DNA of 64,000 bases from an uncultured Bacteroides sp. (GTDB lineage Bacteria > Bacteroidota > Bacteroidia > Bacteroidales > Bacteroidaceae): NCBI GenBank assembly GCA_900551445.1, contig URWA01000011.1, positions 1-64,000 of the forward strand, given 5' to 3'. The notes beneath the pieces were generated by a model that was not told the DNA's origin, ran no database searches, and saw only the letters and a list, made by a program, of their open reading frames with translations. The translations under genes were made by a program, and so were the position numbers. Of the stretch, positions 43,446-51,330 are shown one piece after another (position 1 is the first letter of the stretch; each line of letters begins with the position of its first letter).

Positions 43446-44366
43446 ATGTCCATGAGCCCAATCGATTACACGCATATACTGACAAAGGCAGTAGACGAAC
43501 TTTCCGATAACCAATCTTACCGGGGACTGTTCCATCAGCACCGGGAAGGTGAACCGCTTCCTTCAGGGAAATCGCTGGAACGGATTGTGGAACTGGCCCG
43601 CGCCATCCTGTTTCCCGGCTATTTCGGCAATTCAACCATCAACAGCCAGACCATCAACTACCACATCGGGGTCAACATCGAGGAACTGTTTTCCCTACTC
43701 ATCGAACAAATACAAGCAGGGCTGTGCTTCGGCGTGGAAAATGAAGGACAATGCGACTGTCAGTCTCCTTGTCGGGCTACGGCTACTCAACTGGCGGCGG
43801 AATTCATCGGTCGTCTGCCGGAAATCCGTCGCATCCTGGCCACGGACGTAGAGGCGGCCTACTACGGTGACCCTGCCGCCACATGCTTCGGGGAAATCAT
43901 CTGCTGCTATCCGGTCATCCGTGCCGTAACCAACTACCGGATTGCCCACGAACTTTACCGGCTCAATGTGCCGCTCATCCCGCGTATCATCACCGAGATG
44001 GCCCATTCCGAAACAGGTATCGACATCCATCCGGGCGCCCAAATCGGACACCACTTTACGATTGACCATGGCACGGGTGTGGTCATCGGAGCCACCTGCA
44101 TCATCGGCAACCACGTGAAACTGTATCAGGGAGTGACCTTGGGCGCCAAGAGTTTCCCCTGCGATGAGCAAGGCAACCCTATCAAAGGAATTCCGCGCCA
44201 CCCGATACTGGAAGACAACGTGATTGTCTACTCCAACGCCACCATTCTGGGACGTATCACCATCGGTGAAGGTGCCACCATCGGCGGTAACATCTGGGTG
44301 ACGGAAAGTGTGCCTGCCGGTACCCGTATCGTACAGCGGAAAAGTAAGGAAAATCCACAAAAATAA
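43446..44366 (+). CDS. cysE: Serine O-acetyltransferase
   Basis: A 306-residue enzyme (start 43446, MSMSPIDYTHILTKAVDE; a start at 43452 is equally possible) that makes O-acetylserine for cysteine synthesis. The N-terminal helical domain covers about 1-160. The left-handed beta-helix follows, with the catalytic region EMAHSETGIDIHPGAQIGHHFTIDHGTGVVIG and hexapeptide repeats such as IIGNHVKLYQGVTLGAKSF. The frame is open back to 43398, but that part contains the promoter -7 box. Monocistronic. Confidence 0.93.
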   Translation: MSMSPIDYTHILTKAVDELSDNQSYRGLFHQHREGEPLPSGKSLERIVELARAILFPGYFGNSTINSQTINYHIGVNIEELFSLLIEQIQAGLCFGVENEGQCDCQSPCRATATQLAAEFIGRLPEIRRILATDVEAAYYGDPAATCFGEIICCYPVIRAVTNYRIAHELYRLNVPLIPRIITEMAHSETGIDIHPGAQIGHHFTIDHGTGVVIGATCIIGNHVKLYQGVTLGAKSFPCDEQGNPIKGIPRHPILEDNVIVYSNATILGRITIGEGATIGGNIWVTESVPAGTRIVQRKSKENPQK

Positions 44367-44408
44367 AATCCGCAGCTCCAGGAAGAAACTCCCGGAAACT
44401 GCGGACAC
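44367..44408 (-). terminator. Terminator of the rha operon
   Basis: On the minus strand TCCGCAG and CTGCGGA flank an imperfect inner stem (TCCGGG against CCTGGA), followed by TTTTATTTTT. It lies 27 nt after the fucO stop, abutting the end of cysE. Confidence 0.7.
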
Positions 44409-44434
44409 TCGATTTAGTAAGACAGTGAAATATA

Positions 44435-45589
44435 TTAGAAAGCTTTATGGTAAAGCGCTTCAATTTCTTCTACTGAAGTCGGACGCGGGTTACCTCCGGT
44501 GCAAACATCATTGAACGCATCGATGGCCAACTGATGCAAATCGCCTTCTTTCACCCCGATTTCATGCAACTTCTGCGGAATACCGATGCTCAGCGACAGC
44601 TGACGGACGGCTTCCACCGCAGCCTTTACCCCTTCGGCTTCGCTCATACCCGTAGTATCCACACCCATAGCCTTGGCAATATCCAAATACTTAGGTGCAG
44701 CCGGAGATGCTGCATTGTATTCCATGACATACGGCAACAGCAACGCATTGGCTACTCCATGCGGGGTATCATAGTGTGCACCCAACGGATGAGCCATAGA
44801 GTGAACGATTCCCAGTCCCACGTTACTGAATCCCATACCGGCGATGTACTGTGCCTGTGACATGGCCTCACGAGCCACCGGATCACTGCCATTGTCTACA
44901 GCAGCTTTCAGGTGCTTGGCAATCATATCAATGGCCTTCAGTTCGAACATGTCCGACATTACCCAAGCTCCCGGAGTGATGTAACTTTCAATGGCATGTG
45001 TCAAGGCGTCCATACCTGTTGCAGCAGTCAGTCCCTTCGGCATGGAATACATCAGTTCCGGATCGACAATTGCTACCGACGGAATATCGTTCGGGTCTAC
45101 ACATACCATCTTCTTGGTAGCTGCCTCATCGATAATCACATAGTTGATGGTTACCTCGGCGGCTGTTCCGGCGGTGGTAGGAAGAGCGAACGTCGGCACT
45201 GCCTTATGACGGGTATTTGCAACTCCTTCCAGTGAACGCACATCGGCAAATTCCGGATTGTTCACCACGATACCGATACCTTTGGCCGTATCAATGGAAG
45301 AACCTCCACCCAGTGCGACAATAAAATCTGCTCCGGAAGCCTTGAAGGCATCTACACCATGCTGCACATTGGCAATGGTCGGATTGGCTTTTACATCACT
45401 GTATATTTCGTAAGGGATACCTGCCTTTTCGAATACCTCAACCACCTTGTCGGCTACATGGAAACGAATCAGGTCCTTGTCTGTTACAAAAAAAGCTTTC
45501 TTGAAACCTCTGCGACCGGCTTCCGTGGCAATTGCCTCGCGACATCCGGCTCCAAAGTAAGAGGTCTCGTTCAAAATCATTCTGTACAT
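44435..45589 (-). CDS. fucO: Lactaldehyde reductase (iron-dependent alcohol dehydrogenase)
   Basis: A 384-residue group III alcohol dehydrogenase that reduces L-lactaldehyde to 1,2-propanediol, the last step of anaerobic rhamnose or fucose use. The start resembles E. coli FucO (MILNETSYFGAGCRE). The NAD-binding motif is ALGGGSSIDTAKGIG, and the metal ligands lie in TGMDALTHAIE and GIVHSMAHPLGAHYDTPHG. It is the last gene of the rha operon, 30 nt after rhaD. Promiscuous aldehyde substrates are possible. Confidence 0.94.
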   Translation of the reverse strand: MYRMILNETSYFGAGCREAIATEAGRRGFKKAFFVTDKDLIRFHVADKVVEVFEKAGIPYEIYSDVKANPTIANVQHGVDAFKASGADFIVALGGGSSIDTAKGIGIVVNNPEFADVRSLEGVANTRHKAVPTFALPTTAGTAAEVTINYVIIDEAATKKMVCVDPNDIPSVAIVDPELMYSMPKGLTAATGMDALTHAIESYITPGAWVMSDMFELKAIDMIAKHLKAAVDNGSDPVAREAMSQAQYIAGMGFSNVGLGIVHSMAHPLGAHYDTPHGVANALLLPYVMEYNAASPAAPKYLDIAKAMGVDTTGMSEAEGVKAAVEAVRQLSLSIGIPQKLHEIGVKEGDLHQLAIDAFNDVCTGGNPRPTSVEEIEALYHKAF

Positions 45590-45619
45590 AATTTCATGGT
45601 TTAAAAGGTTAATATACTG

Positions 45620-46432
45620 TTATTTCGGAAGATGGAATACGTCCGTCAGTTCCTGCATCTGTTCCTTGGTCATTCCGTCAGGTTCGAATCCCATGCAACG
45701 GGCATTGATGTAAATCTGAGCCGCTTTCGTCAACACGTCAATCTGGTCGAAAGCATCCATCACATCCGTACCTACGGCAAATACTCCGTGTTTTTCCCAC
45801 ATCACCACATCATAGTCGTCCAGTTCCTTCAACGTGGCATCGGCCAGTTCTACCGAGCTCGGCATCTGATAAGGCACAATACCCAGTCCACGCGGGCAGA
45901 ACGCCTTCGTTTCCGGAATCATGCTCCACAACAAATTGGTCAGCACGTCTTTTTCCAGGAACTTTTTCGTATGGCTCATAGCCACCAGTTCAATAGGATG
46001 TGTGTGTACAGTCGCTTTTTTCTGACCACCTTCCGCAATCAGTGTATTGTGTACCGTCAGGTGAGAAGCCACTTCAGAGGTCGGTACCACCGGCTGGTCG
46101 GCAATAATCACATAACTGGCGCAGTCATCACAGATACGAATGACTGAACCGTTTTCCATCGGCCAGCGGGCCAGGTCACGCATACGTTTCTGAGTACCCT
46201 TGCAGAAGAAATAACAGCCTTTCAAATGCGGCAACACTGCCCCAATGGATTTCGGCTCACTGATAGCCGGCATCTGGCGGATTTCATCGTCAACAAACTC
46301 CGTCACATTAATCGTGATATTTCCCCCGTTACGTTCGGCCCATCCTTTTTGCCACAAATATCCGGCAACTTCGGCCACTTTATTGATTTCGCGGGCCAAG
46401 CCCGGGCGTCCTTCAAGAATTGATTTCATCAT
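45620..46432 (-). CDS. rhaD: Rhamnulose-1-phosphate aldolase
   Basis: A 270-residue class II aldolase that cleaves L-rhamnulose 1-phosphate to dihydroxyacetone phosphate and L-lactaldehyde. The family opening LWQKGWAERNGGNITINV is clear, zinc ligands come from ATVHTHPIE and a later His (WEKHGVFAVG), and the active-site Glu region follows. The gene is 23 nt after rhaT and 30 nt before fucO, which uses its lactaldehyde product. Confidence 0.95.
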   Translation of the reverse strand: MMKSILEGRPGLAREINKVAEVAGYLWQKGWAERNGGNITINVTEFVDDEIRQMPAISEPKSIGAVLPHLKGCYFFCKGTQKRMRDLARWPMENGSVIRICDDCASYVIIADQPVVPTSEVASHLTVHNTLIAEGGQKKATVHTHPIELVAMSHTKKFLEKDVLTNLLWSMIPETKAFCPRGLGIVPYQMPSSVELADATLKELDDYDVVMWEKHGVFAVGTDVMDAFDQIDVLTKAAQIYINARCMGFEPDGMTKEQMQELTDVFHLPK

Positions 46433-46455
46433 ATTAAGTATTTAAGTTTAATGCT

Positions 46456-47466
46456 TTATTTCAATAACTGTGGAAGGAAAGAAGACACAATCAGTACCAC
46501 CAGTCCCAAGACCAATACCCAGATGGTCTTGGAAGAACATCCTTTCCATTCCTTTAAAATAATTCCCCATACGTTTGAGAATGTCACGTTCAGTGACATC
46601 AAAATACACCAGGAGAATGTCAGCAATACCGGCGAAGCCATCAGGAATCCTTTTCCCAGGCTCAGTCCGAAGAACTGACTGTACCACAACACACCTGCCA
46701 GCGCACAGAACAGCAGGTTGTTCACATACAAGGAGGTTTTTCCATAATCATCCCATGTCTTGTTCTTCGCATTCTGATAGAAACAATACACCATGTTGGT
46801 CAGGAAACCTCCGGCAGTCACCATGAAAGTCGCCGGTAACGTCTTGTACACCTCTGCACTTTCCGGGAAGCACAAGCTCTGTCCGAATCCCAGCCCGATG
46901 CTGAAACAAGCACTCATGAAACCGGCCAGTAAAGCTACAAAAATTCCTTTAGTAAAATTGAAATCTTTCACCGCTTTTTTCTTTTCTTCCTCACTCAGAC
47001 TGGCAGATTTCATATTTCCGGCATATCCGATGATACCGATACCCAGCAAGGTCACTATCACCCCGACAATGACCGGCAGGGTAAGTTCCTCTGTATGACC
47101 TGTGAAGACAGGAGTCAGAATCGTACCCAATCCCGCACACGTACCCAATGAAATAGACTGTCCCAGGGCTACCCCCAAATAACGCATACTCAACCCGAAA
47201 GTCAAGCCTCCCACTCCCCAAAGTACGCCGAAAAACATCGCCCACAGCGTGTCGGCAGGATGAGCCGCATAAACTTCAAAAAGGCTGTGTCCGTCCGGAA
47301 CAGCCAGCAATGCTCCCAGAAAAGGGAATATAAGCCAGGCAAACACGCCCTGCACAATCCAGTACGATTCCCAGCTCCAGTTTTTTATTTTATTGATCGG
47401 CACATAACAGCTCGACTGGCAGAATGCACCGATGGCAATAATCAACAATCCGATAACGATTTCCAT
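46456..47466 (-). CDS. rhaT: L-rhamnose-proton symporter
   Basis: A 336-residue inner-membrane protein with about ten hydrophobic segments (for example MEIVIGLLIIAIGAFCQSSC). The opening, with CYVPINKIKNWSWESYW and GVLWGVGGLTFGLSMRYLGVALGQ, matches RhaT of enteric bacteria. It would import rhamnose released by the GH78 enzyme. It lies between rhaA and rhaD, with a 62-nt gap and a hairpin on the rhaA side. Confidence 0.95.
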   Translation of the reverse strand: MEIVIGLLIIAIGAFCQSSCYVPINKIKNWSWESYWIVQGVFAWLIFPFLGALLAVPDGHSLFEVYAAHPADTLWAMFFGVLWGVGGLTFGLSMRYLGVALGQSISLGTCAGLGTILTPVFTGHTEELTLPVIVGVIVTLLGIGIIGYAGNMKSASLSEEEKKKAVKDFNFTKGIFVALLAGFMSACFSIGLGFGQSLCFPESAEVYKTLPATFMVTAGGFLTNMVYCFYQNAKNKTWDDYGKTSLYVNNLLFCALAGVLWYSQFFGLSLGKGFLMASPVLLTFSWCILMSLNVTFSNVWGIILKEWKGCSSKTIWVLVLGLVVLIVSSFLPQLLK

Positions 47467-47481
47467 AGCTTCTCAATTAAG

Positions 47482-47523
47482 CAGACCGGATGACGGAGAT
47501 AAACCCTCCCCGCCTCCGGTCTG
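47482..47523 (-). other. Intercistronic hairpin between rhaA and rhaT
   Basis: CAGACCGGA at 47482-47490 pairs perfectly with TCCGGTCTG at 47515-47523, with further CGGAG/CTCC pairing inside. It lacks a T run, so it is more likely an mRNA stability or processing element, or a translational barrier before rhaT, than a terminator. Confidence 0.6.
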
Positions 47524-47528
47524 TAAGA

Positions 47529-48782
47529 TTAATTTCTCTTGGAAGTAACTTCTGCTTCGTATTTTTCAACCTCGGCAATGTATTCTTCGCCTACCGGTAC
47601 ATTGTTCTTCAGGCAGAACATATCCCATACGGCTCCCCAAGGCAATGACTTACATTCTTCCAACAAAGCCAGACGCTGGAAACCACGGTCGGTTTCTTCG
47701 TAATCACGCAGCGTAGTCAACGGTTCGAGCAGGGCCTGCAACAGACACTTCTGCGTAGCACGCATACCGATTACATACGCACCAATACGGTTGATGGAAG
47801 CATCGAAATAGTCCAAACCGATATGTACACGGTTCAAAGCATCGCAACGGACGATTTCCTTGCACAAGTCAAGTGTATCGTCGTTCATGATGGTTACATG
47901 GTCGGAATCCCAACGAACCGGACGGCTGACGTGCAACATCAGTTCCGGCACATACAGCAACAAAGAAGAAACCTTGTCGGCCACGCTTTCCGTCGGATGG
48001 AAGTGACCGGTATCCAATGTAATCAGTTTCTGATGCTGTACTCCATAACCGATATAGAAATCATTGGAACCTACCGTATAACTTTCCAGACCGATACCGA
48101 ATACCTTTGATTCGATGCAGTCTTTCATGTGGTCGTAAGACTGTGCAAAAATCTGATCCAGAGAATCCTTCAGCAATGCACGGTACTTCATGCGGTTTAC
48201 CGTGATGTCCTTGCTTCCATCATGTACCCACAAGTTCATGATACACGGATCGTTCTGACGCTTACCCATTTCTTCTGCAATGGCACGGCAGCGTTTAGTA
48301 TGTTCAATCCAGAAATCACGGATACTCTTGTCCGGATTAGCCAAAGACAAGTTGCCTGATTTCGGATGAGAGAAGGAAGTAGAGTTGAAATCCAATTTCA
48401 TGCCGTGCTCTTTCGACCACTGCATCCATCCTTCAAAATGCTTTACTTCTACCTGGTCACGGTCTACAAACTGGCCGCCAAATTCTCCGTAAATTTCGTG
48501 CAAGTTCAAACGATGCTTGCCCGGTACCAAGGAAGCGGCTTTCAGAATATCCGCACGCAGTTCTTCAATATTACGAGCCTTTCCCGGATAGTTTCCAGTC
48601 GCCTGAATTCCCCCGGTCAAGGAGCCTTGTGATTCAAAACCCGTCACGTCGTCTGCCTGCCAGCAGTGCATGGACAGGGGAACCGACTGCAAAGTGTTCA
48701 TTACGGCATCTGTATCGATACCCAATTTGGCATAGCGTTCTTTCGCTACTTCATACGCATTGATAATCAGTTGTTCTTTCAT
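47529..48782 (-). CDS. rhaA: L-rhamnose isomerase
   Basis: A 417-residue isomerase converting L-rhamnose to L-rhamnulose. The N-terminus (LQSVPLSMHCWQADDVTGFE) matches RhaA, and the metal-binding motifs are present (HGMKLDFNSTSFSHPKSGN, LWVHDGSKDI, LITLDTGHFHPTE, HVSRPVRWDSDHV). It follows rhaB by 5 nt, so the two are probably translationally coupled. Confidence 0.97.
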   Translation of the reverse strand: MKEQLIINAYEVAKERYAKLGIDTDAVMNTLQSVPLSMHCWQADDVTGFESQGSLTGGIQATGNYPGKARNIEELRADILKAASLVPGKHRLNLHEIYGEFGGQFVDRDQVEVKHFEGWMQWSKEHGMKLDFNSTSFSHPKSGNLSLANPDKSIRDFWIEHTKRCRAIAEEMGKRQNDPCIMNLWVHDGSKDITVNRMKYRALLKDSLDQIFAQSYDHMKDCIESKVFGIGLESYTVGSNDFYIGYGVQHQKLITLDTGHFHPTESVADKVSSLLLYVPELMLHVSRPVRWDSDHVTIMNDDTLDLCKEIVRCDALNRVHIGLDYFDASINRIGAYVIGMRATQKCLLQALLEPLTTLRDYEETDRGFQRLALLEECKSLPWGAVWDMFCLKNNVPVGEEYIAEVEKYEAEVTSKRN

Positions 48783-48787
48783 GGTAG

Positions 48788-50266
48788 TTATTTTTTAATG
48801 ATTGATTTATATTTCTGATAAGCCTCGTTCCACACCGCTGCATCAGCAGGTGAAAAATATTCAGGCTGTACATTGGCTGAAATCACATTCCGCATCTCCT
48901 GCAAAGAGTTTACCACCCCGGCTGCCTTTGCCTGAAGCATGATGTTGCCGATGGAAGAAGCCTCACTCGGTCCAGCCACCACCGGCAAGCCGATGGCATT
49001 GGAAGTGAACTGGTTCAACAGCTTGTTGCGTGAACCGCCTCCAATGATGTGCAGTTTTTCAATCGGATTGACCGACAGTTCACGGAACACGTCGAGCACC
49101 TCCCGGTATTTCAGTGCCAGACTCTCAAAGATGACACGGATGAATTCACCATGTGTCTGCGGAACCGCTTGTCCGGTACGGGCGCAATATTCACAGATGG
49201 CCTTCGGCATATCCTGCGGATTGGTGAATCCCGGATCATCCGGGTCAATAAAACACACAAACGGACGGGCAGCCTGAGCCAGCTCCACCATCTGCGGATA
49301 CGTATAATCCGTTCCTTCCTTATGCCATTTCTTCAGGCACTGTTCCACAATCCACATTCCCGTGATATTCTTCAACAGGCGAATGGTACCGTCCACTCCA
49401 CCTTCATTCGTAATATTATAGTGTGAGGTCTTTTCGTTTACTACCGGACCCTCTGTTTCAATTCCCATCAGCGACCAGGTACCCGAACTCAAGTAAGCAA
49501 AATTCTTGTCAGCCGCAGGAATAGCCGCCACTGCCGAAGCCGTGTCATGTCCGGCTACAGCAATTACCGGAACCGCTTCAATCTGCAGTTCTTCGCACAA
49601 ATCCTTGGTAAGCATCCCTACTTTCGCCCCCGGTTCCACCATTCCGGCAAACAATGACTTGCTTACTCCCAGCACATCCAGCAGACTCTCGTCCAACTGA
49701 CGTGTTTCAGGATTCAACAACTGGGAAGTAGAAGCGATGGTATATTCCGTCACCATGTTCCCGGTCAGCAGATACGAAAGCGCATCCGGCATGAAAAGCA
49801 GCCGATGGGCATGTGTCAAGCCGAAGTCCTTCCGCTGTTTCAACGTGTACAGTTGGAAAATACTATTGAAATCCATGTGCTGGATACCTGTCTTCGCATA
49901 CAACTCATCTGCCGGCATCACCTTTTCAAAGAATTCTTCCTTTTTACCGATAGTCTGCGGGTCACGATAGGCATAGGGCAATCCGATGAGGGCCCCTTCT
50001 TCATTGACAAATGCAAAATCCACTCCCCAGGTATCAATACCGATAGAAGTGACAGGCACTTTCTTCTGCGCCACGGCAGCCAGTCCTTTTTTCAGGTTCT
50101 CATACAAAGAAAAAATATTCCAGTAAAAATGTCCGTTGAGCTGAAGCATCTGATTCGGAAAACGAGTCACCTCTTCCAGTGTCAGTTTATCACCAGTCAG
50201 TGTGCCCAGGATGGTCCGACCGCTGGTCGCTCCTAAATCAAACGCAATAAAATAGTTGGAATTCAT
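48788..50266 (-). CDS. rhaB: Rhamnulokinase
   Basis: A 492-residue FGGY-family kinase phosphorylating L-rhamnulose. The phosphate-binding N-terminus is FIAFDLGATSGRTILGTL; GIDTWGVDFAF, VAGHDTASAVAAIP and HIIGGGSRNKLLNQFTSNA follow. It is the first gene of rhaB-rhaA-rhaT-rhaD-fucO, transcribed from the promoter near 50297 and divergent from the regulator gene. Confidence 0.97.
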   Translation of the reverse strand: MNSNYFIAFDLGATSGRTILGTLTGDKLTLEEVTRFPNQMLQLNGHFYWNIFSLYENLKKGLAAVAQKKVPVTSIGIDTWGVDFAFVNEEGALIGLPYAYRDPQTIGKKEEFFEKVMPADELYAKTGIQHMDFNSIFQLYTLKQRKDFGLTHAHRLLFMPDALSYLLTGNMVTEYTIASTSQLLNPETRQLDESLLDVLGVSKSLFAGMVEPGAKVGMLTKDLCEELQIEAVPVIAVAGHDTASAVAAIPAADKNFAYLSSGTWSLMGIETEGPVVNEKTSHYNITNEGGVDGTIRLLKNITGMWIVEQCLKKWHKEGTDYTYPQMVELAQAARPFVCFIDPDDPGFTNPQDMPKAICEYCARTGQAVPQTHGEFIRVIFESLALKYREVLDVFRELSVNPIEKLHIIGGGSRNKLLNQFTSNAIGLPVVAGPSEASSIGNIMLQAKAAGVVNSLQEMRNVISANVQPEYFSPADAAVWNEAYQKYKSIIKK

Positions 50267-50296
50267 GCTAAAAGTTTATTTGGTTAACTACTGTGG

Positions 50297-50304
50297 CAAA
50301 AGTA
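50297..50304 (-). promoter_or_regulatory. -7 box of the rha operon
   Basis: TACTTTTG on the minus strand (TAnnTTTG), 30 nt before the rhaB start codon. Confidence 0.6.
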
Positions 50305-50316
50305 AAAAGAAAAAAC

Positions 50317-50335
50317 TTTCTTCCAGCAGAAGAAA
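50317..50335. promoter_or_regulatory. Candidate operator for the rhamnose regulator
   Basis: A perfect inverted repeat TTTCTTC-N5-GAAGAAA spans the -33 region of the rhaB promoter. Position between the divergent operon and its AraC-type regulator makes it a good binding-site candidate; AraC proteins more often use direct repeats, which weakens the case. Confidence 0.4.
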
Positions 50336-50402
50336 TGACTTTAAAATATAAGTTTTTGATTTTTCCCTTTCGCCAAGCTTCGAGAGTTTGAGCGAGATTT
50401 TT

Positions 50403-50410
50403 TATCTTTG
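50403..50410 (+). promoter_or_regulatory. -7 box of the AraC-type regulator gene
   Basis: TATCTTTG (TAnnTTTG), 18 nt before ATG 50429. The longest open frame begins inside this box, so the later ATG is chosen. Confidence 0.6.
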
Positions 50411-50428
50411 CACAGAAAGGGAGAAAAA

Positions 50429-51322
50429 ATGGAAAAACACAGCGTAAACTATAAATACCTGGTACGAAGCCCACGAGACATTGACTGGGGTATCACAGTG
50501 AATACGGTAGGATCGGAACCCGTTCCTCCCAACTACTCCATCTATCCTCCCCATACCGGACACCCTGATGCATTTTACTTCACTCCCTCGCGCGGACGAG
50601 TGCTCGACAGCTATCAGCTGCTCTATATCACCCGGGGAAAAGGTTACTTCTATCCCACCCCCGATACATCGATAGAAATCAAGGAAGGCGATATCCTGAT
50701 TCTCCAGCCTCACGTATGGCACAGCTATTTTCCTGACAAGAAAACCGGCTGGCAGGAATACTGGATTGGCTTTCAGGGAGTCAATATGGACAGCCGGTTC
50801 CAGAATAATTTTTTTGCCAAAGACCAGATTGTGTACCACATCGGTGTGCAAGACAGCATTGTCCAGCTCTACGAACAAGCCATCCATGTGGCCATGGAAG
50901 AAAAATCAGCCTGCCAGCAGTACCTGGCTGGCATTGCCAACCTCATTCTGGGAATGACCATGTATTATTCCCAGAACTATGAGTTCGACAATAAAGCCAC
51001 CGAACAAATCGGCAAGGCCAAGGTCTTCATCCGCGAGAACCTGTTGAAAGGCATCGGCCCGGAAGAAGTGGCCGACTCCCTGCACATGAGCTATTCGTGG
51101 TTCCGCAAACTGTTCAAGGAATACACCGGACTCTCTCCGGCACACTACATCCAAGAGCTGAAAATCCAGCAGGCCAAAGATTTGCTGGCTACCACCCAGC
51201 GGACCACCAAAGAAATTGCTTACTACCTGAACTTTGACGATATCCCCTACTTTACCAAGGTCTTCAAGAAATACACGGGATACACCCCGCAAACCTACCG
51301 GCAGAAATTCGGAAGAGGATAA
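50429..51322 (+). CDS. rhaR: AraC-family regulator of rhamnose genes
   Basis: A 297-residue cytosolic regulator (start MEKHSVNYKYLVRSPRD). An N-terminal cupin-like sensor domain (about 20-150, YQLLYITRGKGYFY, GDILILQPHVWHSYFP) is followed by two helix-turn-helix motifs at the C-terminus (GPEEVADSLHMSYSWFRKLF, TKEIAYYLNFDDIPYFTKVFK, then YTGYTPQTYRQ). It is divergent from the rha operon and beside the GH78 gene, which makes L-rhamnose the likely inducer, as for the rhamnose regulator of B. thetaiotaomicron. It is convergent with the rhamnosidase gene. Confidence 0.85.
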   Translation: MEKHSVNYKYLVRSPRDIDWGITVNTVGSEPVPPNYSIYPPHTGHPDAFYFTPSRGRVLDSYQLLYITRGKGYFYPTPDTSIEIKEGDILILQPHVWHSYFPDKKTGWQEYWIGFQGVNMDSRFQNNFFAKDQIVYHIGVQDSIVQLYEQAIHVAMEEKSACQQYLAGIANLILGMTMYYSQNYEFDNKATEQIGKAKVFIRENLLKGIGPEEVADSLHMSYSWFRKLFKEYTGLSPAHYIQELKIQQAKDLLATTQRTTKEIAYYLNFDDIPYFTKVFKKYTGYTPQTYRQKFGRG

Positions 51323-51330
51323 AAAGCTTC

